A stretch of 64,000 nucleotides of DNA from Deltaproteobacteria bacterium (GTDB lineage Bacteria > Desulfobacterota > Binatia > Binatales > Binataceae): contig PLDK01000049.1 in assembly GCA_003135135.1 (NCBI GenBank), positions 1-64,000 of the forward strand, given 5' to 3'. Under the pieces are notes generated by a model. It searched no databases. It saw only the letters and a list, made by a program, of their open reading frames with translations, and was not told the DNA's origin. Shown in pieces: positions 18,334 through 26,745 of the stretch (position 1 is its first letter; each line of letters begins with the position of its first letter). Made by a program: the position numbers and the translations under genes.

Positions 18334-18681
18334 TTACTCGGTTTCCGACTGCGATTTGAGCTGTTGAATCTGCTGACGTTGATTCTCGATTTCTTGCTGT
18401 TGCTGCTGCACCTGCTGCTGGGTCTGTGCGTTGGCATTTTCCTGATTCTGCATCGAATTGCCGACTACGTAGCCGGTACCACCGCCCAGAACACCGCCGA
18501 TCAGGGCCCCCGCGAGAGGATGGCCTACGGCCATCCCGATCAGTGCCCCGCCACCTGCGCCCACCGCCGTGCCGCCGAGGGTGCCTTCCTCACGAGTCGA
18601 AAGTGGCTGCCCCGAGCATCCTGCAAGAACGAGCGTTCCCGCCAGCGCCAGAGTCATGATTAGTGCAATGCTTTTGCGCAT
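18334..18681 (-). CDS. glycine-zipper lipoprotein with Gln-rich coiled coil (paralogue 1)
   Basis: The 115-aa product has a lipoprotein signal (LALAGTLVLAGC), then a glycine-zipper region (about 35-80, GTAVGAGGGALIGMAVG) that can pack in membranes, and a Gln/Asn-rich coiled-coil tail (about 85-115) ending SETE. It resembles OmpA-like or YMGG glycine-zipper families and probably sits in the outer membrane. The start at 18681 has GGAGGT upstream. It is a close paralogue of the next gene (shared GCSGQPLSTRE and MQNQEN). Confidence 0.82.
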   Translation of the reverse strand: MRKSIALIMTLALAGTLVLAGCSGQPLSTREEGTLGGTAVGAGGGALIGMAVGHPLAGALIGGVLGGGTGYVVGNSMQNQENANAQTQQQVQQQQQEIENQRQQIQQLKSQSETE

Positions 18682-18723
18682 ACTGAGAACCTCCATCGAT
18701 CAATAATTGATACGTCAGCCGAG

Positions 18724-19077
18724 CTATTCGGTTTCCTGTTGTTGCTTCAATTGCTGAATCTGCTGTTGCTGACCTTCGATCTGCTTTTGCTGCGATTGAA
18801 TCTGCGTCTGAGTTTGCTTGGTGGCGTTTTCCTGATTCTGCATCTCGTTGCCGACCGCGTATCCGCCTAGAGCGCCGATGCCGCCGCCGATTGCCGCGCC
18901 TGCCAGCGGTGCGCCGACCGCGGCGCCAATGATTGCACCGGTTGCGGCTCCGACTCCCGTGCCGATGAACGTGCCCTTCTCACGTGTCGAAAGTGGCTGT
19001 CCCGAGCATCCCACAACCGCCACGATCGCAATCGCCACGAGCAGACCTTTAATCAATGACGCCACGTTTGTCCGCAC
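18724..19077 (-). CDS. glycine-zipper lipoprotein with Gln-rich coiled coil (paralogue 2)
   Basis: The 117-aa product has a lipoprotein signal ending VVGCSG, a glycine zipper (GTGVGAATGAIIGAAVGAPLAGAAIGG in two runs) and a Gln-rich coiled coil ending QETE. The start is GTG at 19077, with AAGGAGGAAGCTC just upstream; the ORF-track ATG at 19158 has no such site. It lies 42 bp upstream of its paralogue on the same strand, which indicates tandem duplication. The role is unknown but an envelope one is likely. Confidence 0.8.
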   Translation of the reverse strand: MRTNVASLIKGLLVAIAIVAVVGCSGQPLSTREKGTFIGTGVGAATGAIIGAAVGAPLAGAAIGGGIGALGGYAVGNEMQNQENATKQTQTQIQSQQKQIEGQQQQIQQLKQQQETE

Positions 19078-19257
19078 GAGCTTCCTCCTTCCAAGGGAGC
19101 AGTTTTCATGCCTGCCAACGGCTGGGACATTCCTCCAGCCAACGGCAGGCGAGTTCATTTGGCTGCCGCCAGTTTTCTACCTTCTGCGCATGCGATCAAC
19201 CATTTCGGACATGGAGCGTACCACGGAATTCTTACCTACGTCCAAAATTGTCGTGCA

Positions 19258-20052
19258 TCATAAACGAATATTCATCTTCCGCAGTTGCCGCAAGCGTCCC
19301 GGCATCATGGCGAAGATCCGGGTCGGGCCGCCGGTACCGCTGCCGATTTTCATCGGGATGCAGAATATCGTCGCGCCGCTGGCCGGCAATTTTTCCGCGT
19401 TGGCCAGGTTTTCGAAGCCGGGCTTGTTCGCGCCGAGCCAGAGCCGATGCACCGGGAAATCCTTCGAGTTGCCGGGATCGATGCTCGCGGTATCGATCGC
19501 GATTGCCGCGACCTGCCGATTCTTCAAAATGAAACCCACCGCCTCGGCCGAATAGCCCGGAAAGCGCAGCCCCGCAACGTCGCCGGGCTTGTCGGTGCCC
19601 ATGTAGCGTTTTTTGTCAGGCCAGTATTTGCCCCATCCCGAGCGCGCGACGACGATCGCACCGGCGGGAATCCGGCGGTTGGCGGTTTCGTACGCCTTGA
19701 TGTCTTCGACGCCGAGCATCGCGTCGGGATCCATGGCGGCGCGCGCGGAAAAATCGATCACCGCGGCAGGCCCGATGCAATCGGTGAGCGGAACCTGGTC
19801 GAGCGTAATCCCATTGCGGTTGAAATGGCGCGGCGCATCGATATGCGTGCCGCCGTGTTCGGGAGCCGCGTAATTTGCCGACGCGTAAAAGTAGTGCTTG
19901 GGGGCGCGCGTATCGCCGTCCTTCTCGACCTGATGGACGAAGCCCTTTTCGGCCGGCCAGTAGATCGTCTGGTCGTCGAAGCTGTAGGTGAGATCGACGA
20001 TTTTTGCGGTTTCGATTTTCACCGGGAAATCATAGGTAAGAGGACTCCGCAT
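19258..20052 (-). CDS. cyclase / kynurenine formamidase-like metal hydrolase
   Basis: The family hydrolyses N-formylkynurenine or cyclises polyketides using a metal site. The 264-aa product has the metal-binding HGGTHIDAPRHF (about residues 66-77) and the conserved C-terminal GATIFCIPMKIGSGTGGP. No tryptophan catabolism genes are nearby, so the substrate is unknown. There is no visible signal peptide, so it is probably cytosolic. Confidence 0.85.
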   Translation of the reverse strand: MRSPLTYDFPVKIETAKIVDLTYSFDDQTIYWPAEKGFVHQVEKDGDTRAPKHYFYASANYAAPEHGGTHIDAPRHFNRNGITLDQVPLTDCIGPAAVIDFSARAAMDPDAMLGVEDIKAYETANRRIPAGAIVVARSGWGKYWPDKKRYMGTDKPGDVAGLRFPGYSAEAVGFILKNRQVAAIAIDTASIDPGNSKDFPVHRLWLGANKPGFENLANAEKLPASGATIFCIPMKIGSGTGGPTRIFAMMPGRLRQLRKMNIRL

Positions 20053-20364
20053 TGGAATGTGAGATCGGATCTTGCCCCTCTCTATACGTTGTGGTGCACT
20101 GGCGGCCCATACACTAGGGCTAGCTTTGTTCCGCCAAAATTATTTTCTGGGTTTGCGACGCTAGGCGCAAAGAGACCATGCTTGCGCGCGTCGACACGCG
20201 CTACGGCGTTGGGCGAGTCCGGCAAGTTTGGAGCATCCTGAGTGTTGTCCACTTGGTACACGTAGCACGGCGGGCGCGCCGGCGTCAGGCTGAATAGATC
20301 ATCCCTGAACCTGGACTTGGTGTTGCGACCGGCTTCACGAAAGCACACGCGCACAAGAGCATCT
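20053..20364. other. non-coding stretch with unsupported small ORF
   Basis: No reliable gene was found. A 90-codon minus-strand ORF (20082-20354) has no Shine-Dalgarno, no recognised motif and only average coding character. It could be a remnant but is not called. Confidence 0.4.
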
Positions 20365-20460
20365 TGGAATTTGGACCCTCACCCGCGCCGGAGGCACGGC
20401 CTCTCCCTGTCAGGGCGAGGCTAGGATCCGGGATTCTTCGCTCCGCTCTAGAATGACACA
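20365..20460 (+). repeat. dispersed intergenic repeat, type B (copy 1)
   Basis: The block contains TTGGAATTTGGACCCTCACC, CGCGCCGGAGGC and GGGATTCTTCGCTCCGCT followed by AGAATGACA. A second copy lies at 32441-32553. Both are intergenic and have no ORF. Copy 2 carries an extra CTGTGACACCTCC-type segment in the middle. Confidence 0.75.
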
Positions 20461-20517
20461 AAGGCGGAACCACGCAAAAATGTGCAGGGGCTGGCGCCGG
20501 CGGCGGTGGCCCTCTGC

Positions 20518-22284
20518 CTACCAGCCGATCACTTGCGCGGGCATTACGGGCGCGGCCTGACCGCGCGGATCGGCGCCGCCTGAGAGCACGCCGGTTTTCG
20601 TGTCGATCTGCACCGCGAGCACGTGACCCTCGGACCACGGCGGCCGGACTTCGATCTCATGGCCACGCGCGGCGAGCGCGTCGCGCACGCCGGCGGGGAC
20701 TCGATCCTCGATGCGCACGACGCCGGGGCGACTGTCGTGGGGAAAGAACGTCGAGGGAAAATGCGGCGTCGAAAACTTGGGCGCCTCGATGGCGGCCTGC
20801 AGGTCCATTCCGAAATCGACCACGTTGAGAAAAAATTGCAGCGTCCATTGATCCTGCTGATCGCCGCCTTCCGTGCCGAATGCCAGGTACGGCTCCCCTT
20901 TCAGCATCGCGAGCGACGGCGACAGCGTGGTGCGGGGGCGCTTGCCGGGTTCGAGCGCGTTGGGATGGCGTGCGTCGAGATAAAAAGTCTGCATCCGCGT
21001 TCCCAGCGGAAAGCCAAGCGCGTCGATCACCGGTGAGCTGGGAATCCATCCGCCACTGGCGGTGACGGCGATCAGGTTGCCCGCGCGGTCGGCAGCAGCG
21101 ACGTGAATCGTGCCCGCACCCCACGGGCGCGCGCCGGCGGCGGGACCGTCGCGCAACGCACGCATCGCAACCGGATCGCCCGGCCGCTGATCCATCGAGG
21201 CGCGCCCGGAATCGATAAGCTCGCGACGAATCGCCGCATAACGACCGCTCAGCAATCCGGCAAGAGGAACGCCGATAAATTCCGGATCTCCGTAGTAAGC
21301 CTCGCGATCGGCGAACGAGAGCTTGGCGGCCTCGATGACAGCGTGGATATAGCCGGCGGAATTGTGGCCCATCGCGGCCAGCTCGAAGCCTTCGAGCAAC
21401 TTGAGCTGCTGAAGGAAGACCGGACCCTGCGACCATGGCCCGCACTTGAAGACCGTGACGCCGCGATAGTCCGCGCTCACGGGCGATTCGGTTCGCGTGG
21501 TGAAGCGCGCGAGGTCGGAGGCACCGAGCAAGCCGCCGTTGGCGTCGGACCAGGCGACGATTTCGCGCGCAATGTCGCCCCGATAGAAGCGCTCGCGCGC
21601 GGCGTCGAGGCCTGCGTCGCGCCCACGATTCCTTGCGCCTGACTCGGCATCGAGCACACGCTTGAAAAAGTCGGCAAGCGCGGGATTCTTGAGCACGCTT
21701 GCGGGCTGCGGGACCTTGCCATCGGGCAGATAAACGCGCCCTGAAGACGGCCATTTGGCAAGGAACCGCCTGGCGTTGCTCCGGATCGACGCGCCCGCCC
21801 CAGCGATGGCATCGTCATGGCCGCCATCCTCACCAGACAGTCCCACGTGCATCGGGAAGCCGTCGCCCGCAAGTTCCAGTGCCGGCTCGAGAACGTCGGC
21901 CAGAGATTTGGTCCCGAAATCTCTTAGCGCAGTCACCAGCGCGTCGAAGGCTGCGGGGACACCGGCGGCAAGCAGCCCGGCCGCGGGGATCAGTTCGAGG
22001 CCGAGAGACAGGTAATGGGCTATTGTCGCGCGCTGCGGCGCCATCGTATTGCCGTTAATTGCGACCACGCGGCGGGCAGATGCCGAATAAATCAGCATTG
22101 GCGCCTCGCCGCCGATGGTATGCATGTGCGGGTTGACGACACCCTCGACGAAGGTTGCAGCGACGGCAGCGTCGATGGCATTTCCGCCACAAGCGAAGAT
22201 TCGCGCACCGGCAGAGGCGGACAGATAGTGCTCCGTCGCAAGCATCGTGCGCCGTCCCATTATGAGCGGGTATATTGTGGGCAT
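20518..22284 (-). CDS. gamma-glutamyltransferase-family Ntn hydrolase
   Basis: The family transfers or hydrolyses gamma-glutamyl groups, and the precursor self-cleaves at a threonine. The 588-aa product has the N-terminal GGNAIDAAVA motif and a candidate catalytic Thr392 in GAGTIHVAAAD, with the downstream RPRTTLSPSLA and GTEGGD segments. No signal peptide is visible (start MPTIYPLIMGRR), so unlike E. coli GGT it is probably cytosolic. Related subfamilies act on cephalosporins or other amides, so the substrate is open. Confidence 0.85.
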   Translation of the reverse strand: MPTIYPLIMGRRTMLATEHYLSASAGARIFACGGNAIDAAVAATFVEGVVNPHMHTIGGEAPMLIYSASARRVVAINGNTMAPQRATIAHYLSLGLELIPAAGLLAAGVPAAFDALVTALRDFGTKSLADVLEPALELAGDGFPMHVGLSGEDGGHDDAIAGAGASIRSNARRFLAKWPSSGRVYLPDGKVPQPASVLKNPALADFFKRVLDAESGARNRGRDAGLDAARERFYRGDIAREIVAWSDANGGLLGASDLARFTTRTESPVSADYRGVTVFKCGPWSQGPVFLQQLKLLEGFELAAMGHNSAGYIHAVIEAAKLSFADREAYYGDPEFIGVPLAGLLSGRYAAIRRELIDSGRASMDQRPGDPVAMRALRDGPAAGARPWGAGTIHVAAADRAGNLIAVTASGGWIPSSPVIDALGFPLGTRMQTFYLDARHPNALEPGKRPRTTLSPSLAMLKGEPYLAFGTEGGDQQDQWTLQFFLNVVDFGMDLQAAIEAPKFSTPHFPSTFFPHDSRPGVVRIEDRVPAGVRDALAARGHEIEVRPPWSEGHVLAVQIDTKTGVLSGGADPRGQAAPVMPAQVIGW

Positions 22285-22652
22285 CTGGGTGATTTTTCCC
22301 TGTGAAATTTCTCCGCTGAGCCGGGTTTCGTCACGGGATCGCTCCGGAATGCGGTTTTTCGCGATTTATTTCCCCGGTGCTTATTTGAACATCCAGTCCC
22401 CCAACTTAGCAAAAAGGTGCCTCTATTGGGTCAGTGCGGTGGCGCGAATCGGTAACGCAGACAAGGGCCTCGATGCTCAAGTTTCGTCGAAAAAGCATGA
22501 AACCCATTGATTTGCGGGGCTTTCCAGAGCTCTGGATAAATGTAACGCGGACACCTCCCAGACGTCTAAATATTAGGCCCAAAGATTGCTAGTATTAGAG
22601 TCAGGATGAGGGCGGTGGTCGATGGCCAGGAGGGAGTGGAGGAGGTAGAAAT
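22285..22652. other. intergenic region upstream of the 68-aa gene
   Basis: The stretch is less GC-rich than its neighbours and has no supported ORF. It holds an 8-bp palindrome AGACGTCT near 22562 and a possible promoter (TAGTATTAG near 22590) ahead of the very strong GGAGGAGG ribosome site at 22638-22646. No repeat type A-C was seen. Confidence 0.4.
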
Positions 22653-22859
22653 ATGATGAGCAGCATAAACACAGAAAAACTAGTCGGAAGGCATTGCAAG
22701 CTGCAGAAACCGGTGCGCGACCACGATGGGCGCAGTCGATTCAGCGAACAACCACGCATCCTGCGCGAGGTAAATAATCTGGACCGGCACATGTATCTGG
22801 TGCAATTCGATGACGGCGCCACCACGTTCCTCTTTCCGGACGAAGTAGTAATCCAGTAG
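22653..22859 (+). CDS. conserved-looking small protein of 68 aa
   Basis: I do not recognise this family. The product is compact, hydrophilic and has no membrane segment. It contains a central RHMYLVQFDDGATTFLFPDE run that suggests a beta-rich fold of the SH3 or Tudor-like kind, which is inference. A very strong Shine-Dalgarno (GGAGGAGGTAGAAAT) precedes two in-frame ATGs at 22653 and 22656, so it is likely a real, well-translated gene standing alone between divergent or convergent neighbours. Confidence 0.7.
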   Translation: MMSSINTEKLVGRHCKLQKPVRDHDGRSRFSEQPRILREVNNLDRHMYLVQFDDGATTFLFPDEVVIQ

Positions 22860-22929
22860 CCGGTGTGCGGCGCACAGCGCCGTTCACCTCTCACTGTTCA
22901 CGCGCAATGGATGCGCCGGTCAGCGAGTC

Positions 22930-23469
22930 TTAGCCGCGGCGCTCCAGTTCGAGAAAGTCGCGGGCGCGATAAAGCGCGACGATTGATTTCGCATCGACGA
23001 TATCGCCGCGACGAATCATCGCAAACGTTTCCTCGAACGGCACGCGGCTGACGGAGATCACCTCGTCGTGATCGAGCGTGCCCTCTCCCGTTGACAACTC
23101 GCGCGCCAGGTACATCTCGATTCGCTCGTCGCAGAAACTTGGAATCGTGATAATCGACCCAAGATGGTCCCATCGCTGGGCCGCGACGCTGGCCTCTTCG
23201 CCGAGTTCGCGCCGCGCGCATTCGAGCGCATCCTCACCGGCGTTGCGGCATCCCGCGGGAATCTCCCACAGCCAGCCGCCGATCGCGTGCCGATACTGGC
23301 GCAGCATCGCAATGTTCAGGTCGGGATCAGAATCGAGCGCGACGATCGCGCTGGCTCCGGGATGCCTGATGACCGGGAGATCGACTTGCACGCCTCCGGG
23401 CAGCGTCGCACTCTCGACGCCGAAGTCAACGACACCCAATTTGAGAACTGGCCGGCGATTTGAAGACAT
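22930..23469 (-). CDS. NUDIX hydrolase (ADP-ribose pyrophosphatase-like)
   Basis: NUDIX enzymes hydrolyse nucleoside diphosphates linked to other groups. The 179-aa product has the box GX5EX7REUXEEX at GCRNAGEDALECARRELGEE. The final glycine is replaced by serine. The preceding RQYRHAIGGWLWEIPAG is typical of ADP-sugar pyrophosphatases. It is a single cytosolic domain, and the substrate is unproven. Confidence 0.9.
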   Translation of the reverse strand: MSSNRRPVLKLGVVDFGVESATLPGGVQVDLPVIRHPGASAIVALDSDPDLNIAMLRQYRHAIGGWLWEIPAGCRNAGEDALECARRELGEEASVAAQRWDHLGSIITIPSFCDERIEMYLARELSTGEGTLDHDEVISVSRVPFEETFAMIRRGDIVDAKSIVALYRARDFLELERRG

Positions 23470-23595
23470 TGTGCATCAAGAATGTGCGAGCCGCGTGAGC
23501 CGCGCAAGCGCCGCGCCGGGCTGCCGAGCCAATTGCAGGCGATGCTTGAACGGGAGATTATCGGAGTCAGCGCGAACGGACGGCGTCGCGAAAAT

Positions 23596-24201
23596 ATGAG
23601 CCGGATTCGCATTCCAATCTACTTCGATTACGCCTCGACGCTTTGCTACATCGCGTGGCGAATCGTCGCCGAGCTCGAGGACGAACTCGGCTTCGAGGCG
23701 CTGTGGAAGGGCGTGCCTATCGCGACGCGCGATTTTCGCTTCAAGCCCGGCCGCGTGCTGGGCGAGCGCGAGCGGCAAAAAGTCCTGCTGGTCGCGGCGG
23801 AGACGGGCATTGCGGTCGCGCCGCCGCCGAGCTGGATTGATTCGATGCCCGCGCTGCAGGGATCGGAAATCGCGCGTGACGCGGGCGTTTTTCCGGCGTA
23901 TCACGACGGGGTCTTTCGCGCGGCATTCGAGCAAGGCGCCGACATCGCGGATCGCGGGGTGCTCGACGCGATTGCACAGCGCGCCGGCATCGATCGCTCG
24001 AAGTTTCGCGCGGCGCTCGACAGCGGAGCGATGTCAGCGCGGATTGCCGGGCACAAGCGCGAGGCCGACGAGTTTTCCGCGCTCGGCTTCCCGACGTTTA
24101 TCCTGGGCGACTTTCCGATGATCGGGATACAGCCGATCGAATCGATGCGCCTGTTGCTCGGCCGCTTCATCCGTCAGCGCGCCGAGGAACCGCAAGCCTA
24201 G
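23596..24201 (+). CDS. DsbA/HCCA-isomerase-like thioredoxin-fold protein
   Basis: The 201-aa product begins MSRIRIPIYFDYASTLCYIA, the first strand and active-site loop of the DsbA/2-hydroxychromene-2-carboxylate isomerase superfamily. It has only one cysteine in the active-site region, so a disulfide oxidase of the CXXC type is not supported. A glutathione-dependent isomerase or related enzyme is more likely. The C-terminal SALGFPTFILGDFPMIGIQP is the typical cis-Pro region. The ATG at 23596 was preferred over the ORF-track start at 23482, which adds non-family residues. Confidence 0.8.
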   Translation: MSRIRIPIYFDYASTLCYIAWRIVAELEDELGFEALWKGVPIATRDFRFKPGRVLGERERQKVLLVAAETGIAVAPPPSWIDSMPALQGSEIARDAGVFPAYHDGVFRAAFEQGADIADRGVLDAIAQRAGIDRSKFRAALDSGAMSARIAGHKREADEFSALGFPTFILGDFPMIGIQPIESMRLLLGRFIRQRAEEPQA

Positions 24202-25034
24202 CGCGCCAGGAACACCGGGCACGGCGCGTTGCGCAGCACGAACTCGGTGGTCGAGCCGAGCACCATCTCGATAATCCTGCTGTGCCCGTATGCCCCGATG
24301 AAGAGCAGGTCGGCATCGTGCTCCTTGAGGAACTTCACAATTTCCTCGTTGGCGTGCCCCTGCAGCAGCTTGAACTCGGCCTTCGGCGTATAGTTCTCGA
24401 AGTAGGTGCGCGCTTCGGCCAGAGTGCGCTCACCCAGCTTGGGATCGCGCGCGCAGGTAATGACGGTTATCGGAACGCCGAGGCCGTGGGCGACTTCCGC
24501 CGCCGAGCGCATCGCGCGCGACGCCCGTTCGCTGCCGTCATACGCCAGCACGGGACGTTTGACCTCGCGAAATTGTCTCGGCGAGATGAACAACTGGCGT
24601 GGAGATTTGCGCGCCACGCTTTCCGCCGTCGAACCCAAAAGCCCGCTCGAGAACTTTTCGTTGACGCCGCGATGCCCGATCATCACCAGATCGGCGCTGC
24701 GCGCCCGCTCGCAAATCTGGTTGGCGACGATTCCCATGTCGATCACGGTCTCGACCGCAATATTCTCGCGGCCTGCCGCGGCGGCAAACTCGTCGAGCGC
24801 GGCGCGGCCCCGGGCGGTCAGCACCTCGCGCATCTTGGACGAGAAATCCAGATATGGTTCCAGCCCGAGCGAACCTGATATATCATGAAAAAACGATCCT
24901 TCGATCGACACGATATCGACGACATGCAATCCGATCAGCGACGCATTGAAGATTCGGGCAAAATAGAAGGCGTACGCCTGTGCGTTGTGGGAGTGCTCGG
25001 AGTTGTCGATGCCGACGAGGATTTTCTTGATCAA
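24198..25034 (-). CDS. tandem universal stress protein (two UspA domains)
   Basis: The 278-aa product contains two UspA domains (about 1-150 and 155-278). Each has the ATP-binding GX2GX9GS motif: GHRGVNEKFSSGLLGS in the first and GAYGHSRIIEMVLGS in the second. Such proteins bind ATP and support survival under stress. The apparent start is TTG at 25034 with GGAGG eight bases upstream. It converges with the DsbA-like gene, overlapping by 4 bp. Confidence 0.9.
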   Translation of the reverse strand: MIKKILVGIDNSEHSHNAQAYAFYFARIFNASLIGLHVVDIVSIEGSFFHDISGSLGLEPYLDFSSKMREVLTARGRAALDEFAAAAGRENIAVETVIDMGIVANQICERARSADLVMIGHRGVNEKFSSGLLGSTAESVARKSPRQLFISPRQFREVKRPVLAYDGSERASRAMRSAAEVAHGLGVPITVITCARDPKLGERTLAEARTYFENYTPKAEFKLLQGHANEEIVKFLKEHDADLLFIGAYGHSRIIEMVLGSTTEFVLRNAPCPVFLAR

Positions 25035-25138
25035 GTGTATGGCCTCCGAGTCAATTACCGCGATAACATGCCGCGCGGTGCTGCCTCAAGAGGGGGCGCG
25101 GCCGCAGCCACAATCGATTGCGCAAGCAGGCGGGTGAA

Positions 25139-25432
25139 ATGAGCGAACTTAGCGAGGCGCGGATGATGAGAATCGTCGATGAGCTCAGCGAGGTTGCCCA
25201 GCGCGTCGGGCTCGAGGTCCGGCGCGAAAAGATCATGCGCGAAATCGGCTACCGCACCCGCGGCGGCGCCTGCCGGTTGCGCGACAAGAACCTGGTCATT
25301 ATCGATCGCGATCAGCCTGCCGCCGAGCAGCTCGAAGTGATTGCCGAAGCGTTGCGCTTGCGCGATCTCGAATCCTTGTATCTGTCGCCCGCGGCACGGC
25401 GCGTCGTTCACCTCGGAGACGCCCCGGCCTGA
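25139..25432 (+). CDS. conserved small hypothetical protein
   Basis: The 97-aa product is charged, without membrane segments, and has the run RTRGGACRLRDKNLVIIDRD. I have seen similar short proteins in deltaproteobacteria-like genomes but know of no function. The ATG at 25139 was chosen over the ORF-track start at 25118. It ends 8 bp before the Fur gene, so the two may be co-transcribed. Confidence 0.65.
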   Translation: MSELSEARMMRIVDELSEVAQRVGLEVRREKIMREIGYRTRGGACRLRDKNLVIIDRDQPAAEQLEVIAEALRLRDLESLYLSPAARRVVHLGDAPA

Positions 25433-25440
25433 GCACCGAG

Positions 25441-25944
25441 ATGCCGCGTTCCGGCGAAATCGCGTCGGCTGGTCACACCGTAATCGATCGCAAAGGGGCG
25501 ATCAGCACGGAAGAGCGGATGCGCGCCTTCCACGTCCGGCTCAAGGAGCGCGGGCTCAAGTCCACCGGCCAGCGCGACGACATCGCACGCGTATTTTTCG
25601 AGCTCGGACATCATATCAGCGCCGAAGAACTGCATGCGAAGGTCAAGGAGATCAACCCGCACGTCGGCTATGCGACGATTTACCGGACGCTGCGCCTGCT
25701 CAAGGAATGCGCGCTGTTGTACGAACGCCATTTTGACGAGGGGCAGGCGCGTTACGAAGCCGTCGGTGAGCGCCATCACGATCATTTCATCTGCGAGCAA
25801 TGCGGCCGGATCATCGAGTTTGAGAACGCCGCGATCGAGCGCATGCAAAACATCGTCGCCCACGATCTCGGCGTGACGCTGACCCGGCACAAGATGGAAC
25901 TGTACGGACTCTGCTCCGACTGCAACGCCCAGCCGGCCATCTAG
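25441..25944 (+). CDS. fur: Fur-family metalloregulator
   Basis: Fur-family proteins are metal- or peroxide-sensing repressors. The 167-aa product has the winged helix (about 25-100, with KSTGQRDDIARVFF) and the dimerisation domain with HHDHFICEQCGRIIEFE and a C-terminal CSDC, the two Cys pairs of a structural zinc site. The N-terminus carries an additional 25 residues. It could be Fur, PerR or Zur; the sequence does not decide. Confidence 0.9.
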   Translation: MPRSGEIASAGHTVIDRKGAISTEERMRAFHVRLKERGLKSTGQRDDIARVFFELGHHISAEELHAKVKEINPHVGYATIYRTLRLLKECALLYERHFDEGQARYEAVGERHHDHFICEQCGRIIEFENAAIERMQNIVAHDLGVTLTRHKMELYGLCSDCNAQPAI

Positions 25945-25991
25945 CCGCGATTTTCGAGCAATCCGCCGGTCGCGCCGCGCCCGAGTTGCCC

Positions 25992-26240
25992 TCAACGCCG
26001 TGAAGAGCGGCCGCCGGAAGGCCGTCGCCTGGCCGGCCGCAGGTCCGCCGCGGCCCTGGGAACCGCCTCGGGACCGGCGCGATGGCGATGCTTCATGTCG
26101 TTGCCGCAGTGTGGACAGTTGAGGTCGTCATACCTGACGACGCGTCCGCACAACGGGCACTTGTAGCGGTGCCTTCCCACGAGATAGAAAAACGCCGCCG
26201 TCAACGCCACCATCAGCAGACCGATGATTGTTTGCCGCAC
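25992..26240 (-). CDS. small membrane-anchored zinc-ribbon protein
   Basis: The 82-aa product has one N-terminal transmembrane helix (about 5-22) followed by CPLC and CPHC, a zinc ribbon, and a basic, Arg-rich tail. The role is unknown. It lies in a minus-strand run with the ferritin-like gene and sppA but is separated from them by 61 bp. Confidence 0.6.
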   Translation of the reverse strand: MRQTIIGLLMVALTAAFFYLVGRHRYKCPLCGRVVRYDDLNCPHCGNDMKHRHRAGPEAVPRAAADLRPARRRPSGGRSSRR

Positions 26241-26301
26241 CAGACTTGCTCCGAACGTATCGCAGCCGCCAACCCCGTGACCGGCAAGCCGCGCGCTCCG
26301 G

Positions 26302-26718
26302 TTAGACGACCCCTTCCTTCAGCGCCGTTTCGAGCGCGCCGATATTGACCCGATGCCCATCGGCCATCACGACCAGAAATGCCTTGAGCGGCGCATCGCC
26401 GGCGGTCGCTACGTTTTCCTCGATCTTGCGAATCACCCATCGCTGGCCGCGATTGAGCAGCTCGAGCTTGCCGCGAAAATCTCCGACCGCGCGCACCTTC
26501 TCGACAAAGTCTCCGGTCTTGGTCGATGGGCTGGCGCCCAGGCGGCGCACGTGCGCCGCCAGCTCTCCGGCATAGTAGCCTTCGTCGTGGCCGACCTTCT
26601 TGAGCATCTCGCGCAGCTCGAGCGAATGGGCCAGCTCGGCGAGATCGTGCAGGACGCGGCCACCGGCGCGCTCGGCTTCACCCAACAAATTGAGAAATCC
26701 TTCGAGTTGCGAATCCAC
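26302..26718 (-). CDS. ferritin-like helical protein (resembles DUF6306)
   Basis: The 138-aa product is nearly all helical. It has LLGEAERAGGRVL at the start and a GHDEGYYAGELAAH segment resembling the metal-ligand helices of the ferritin-like DUF6306 group. I infer a GTG start at 26718 because GGAGGCAAGCCA precedes it, whereas the ORF-track ATG at 26736 lacks a ribosome site. It follows sppA by 27 bp on the same strand. Metal binding and role are untested. Confidence 0.65.
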   Translation of the reverse strand: MDSQLEGFLNLLGEAERAGGRVLHDLAELAHSLELREMLKKVGHDEGYYAGELAAHVRRLGASPSTKTGDFVEKVRAVGDFRGKLELLNRGQRWVIRKIEENVATAGDAPLKAFLVVMADGHRVNIGALETALKEGVV

Positions 26719-26745
26719 TGGCTTGCCTCCGGCCATGGCCGGCGA

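Noticed and set aside
20082-20354. 90-aa minus-strand ORF
   Set aside because: There is no ribosome site, motif or homology that I can recognise. It remains only as a possible remnant.
24282-24888. plus-strand ORFs opposite the UspA gene
   Set aside because: They have no motifs, and the minus-strand product has two complete UspA ATP-binding sites.
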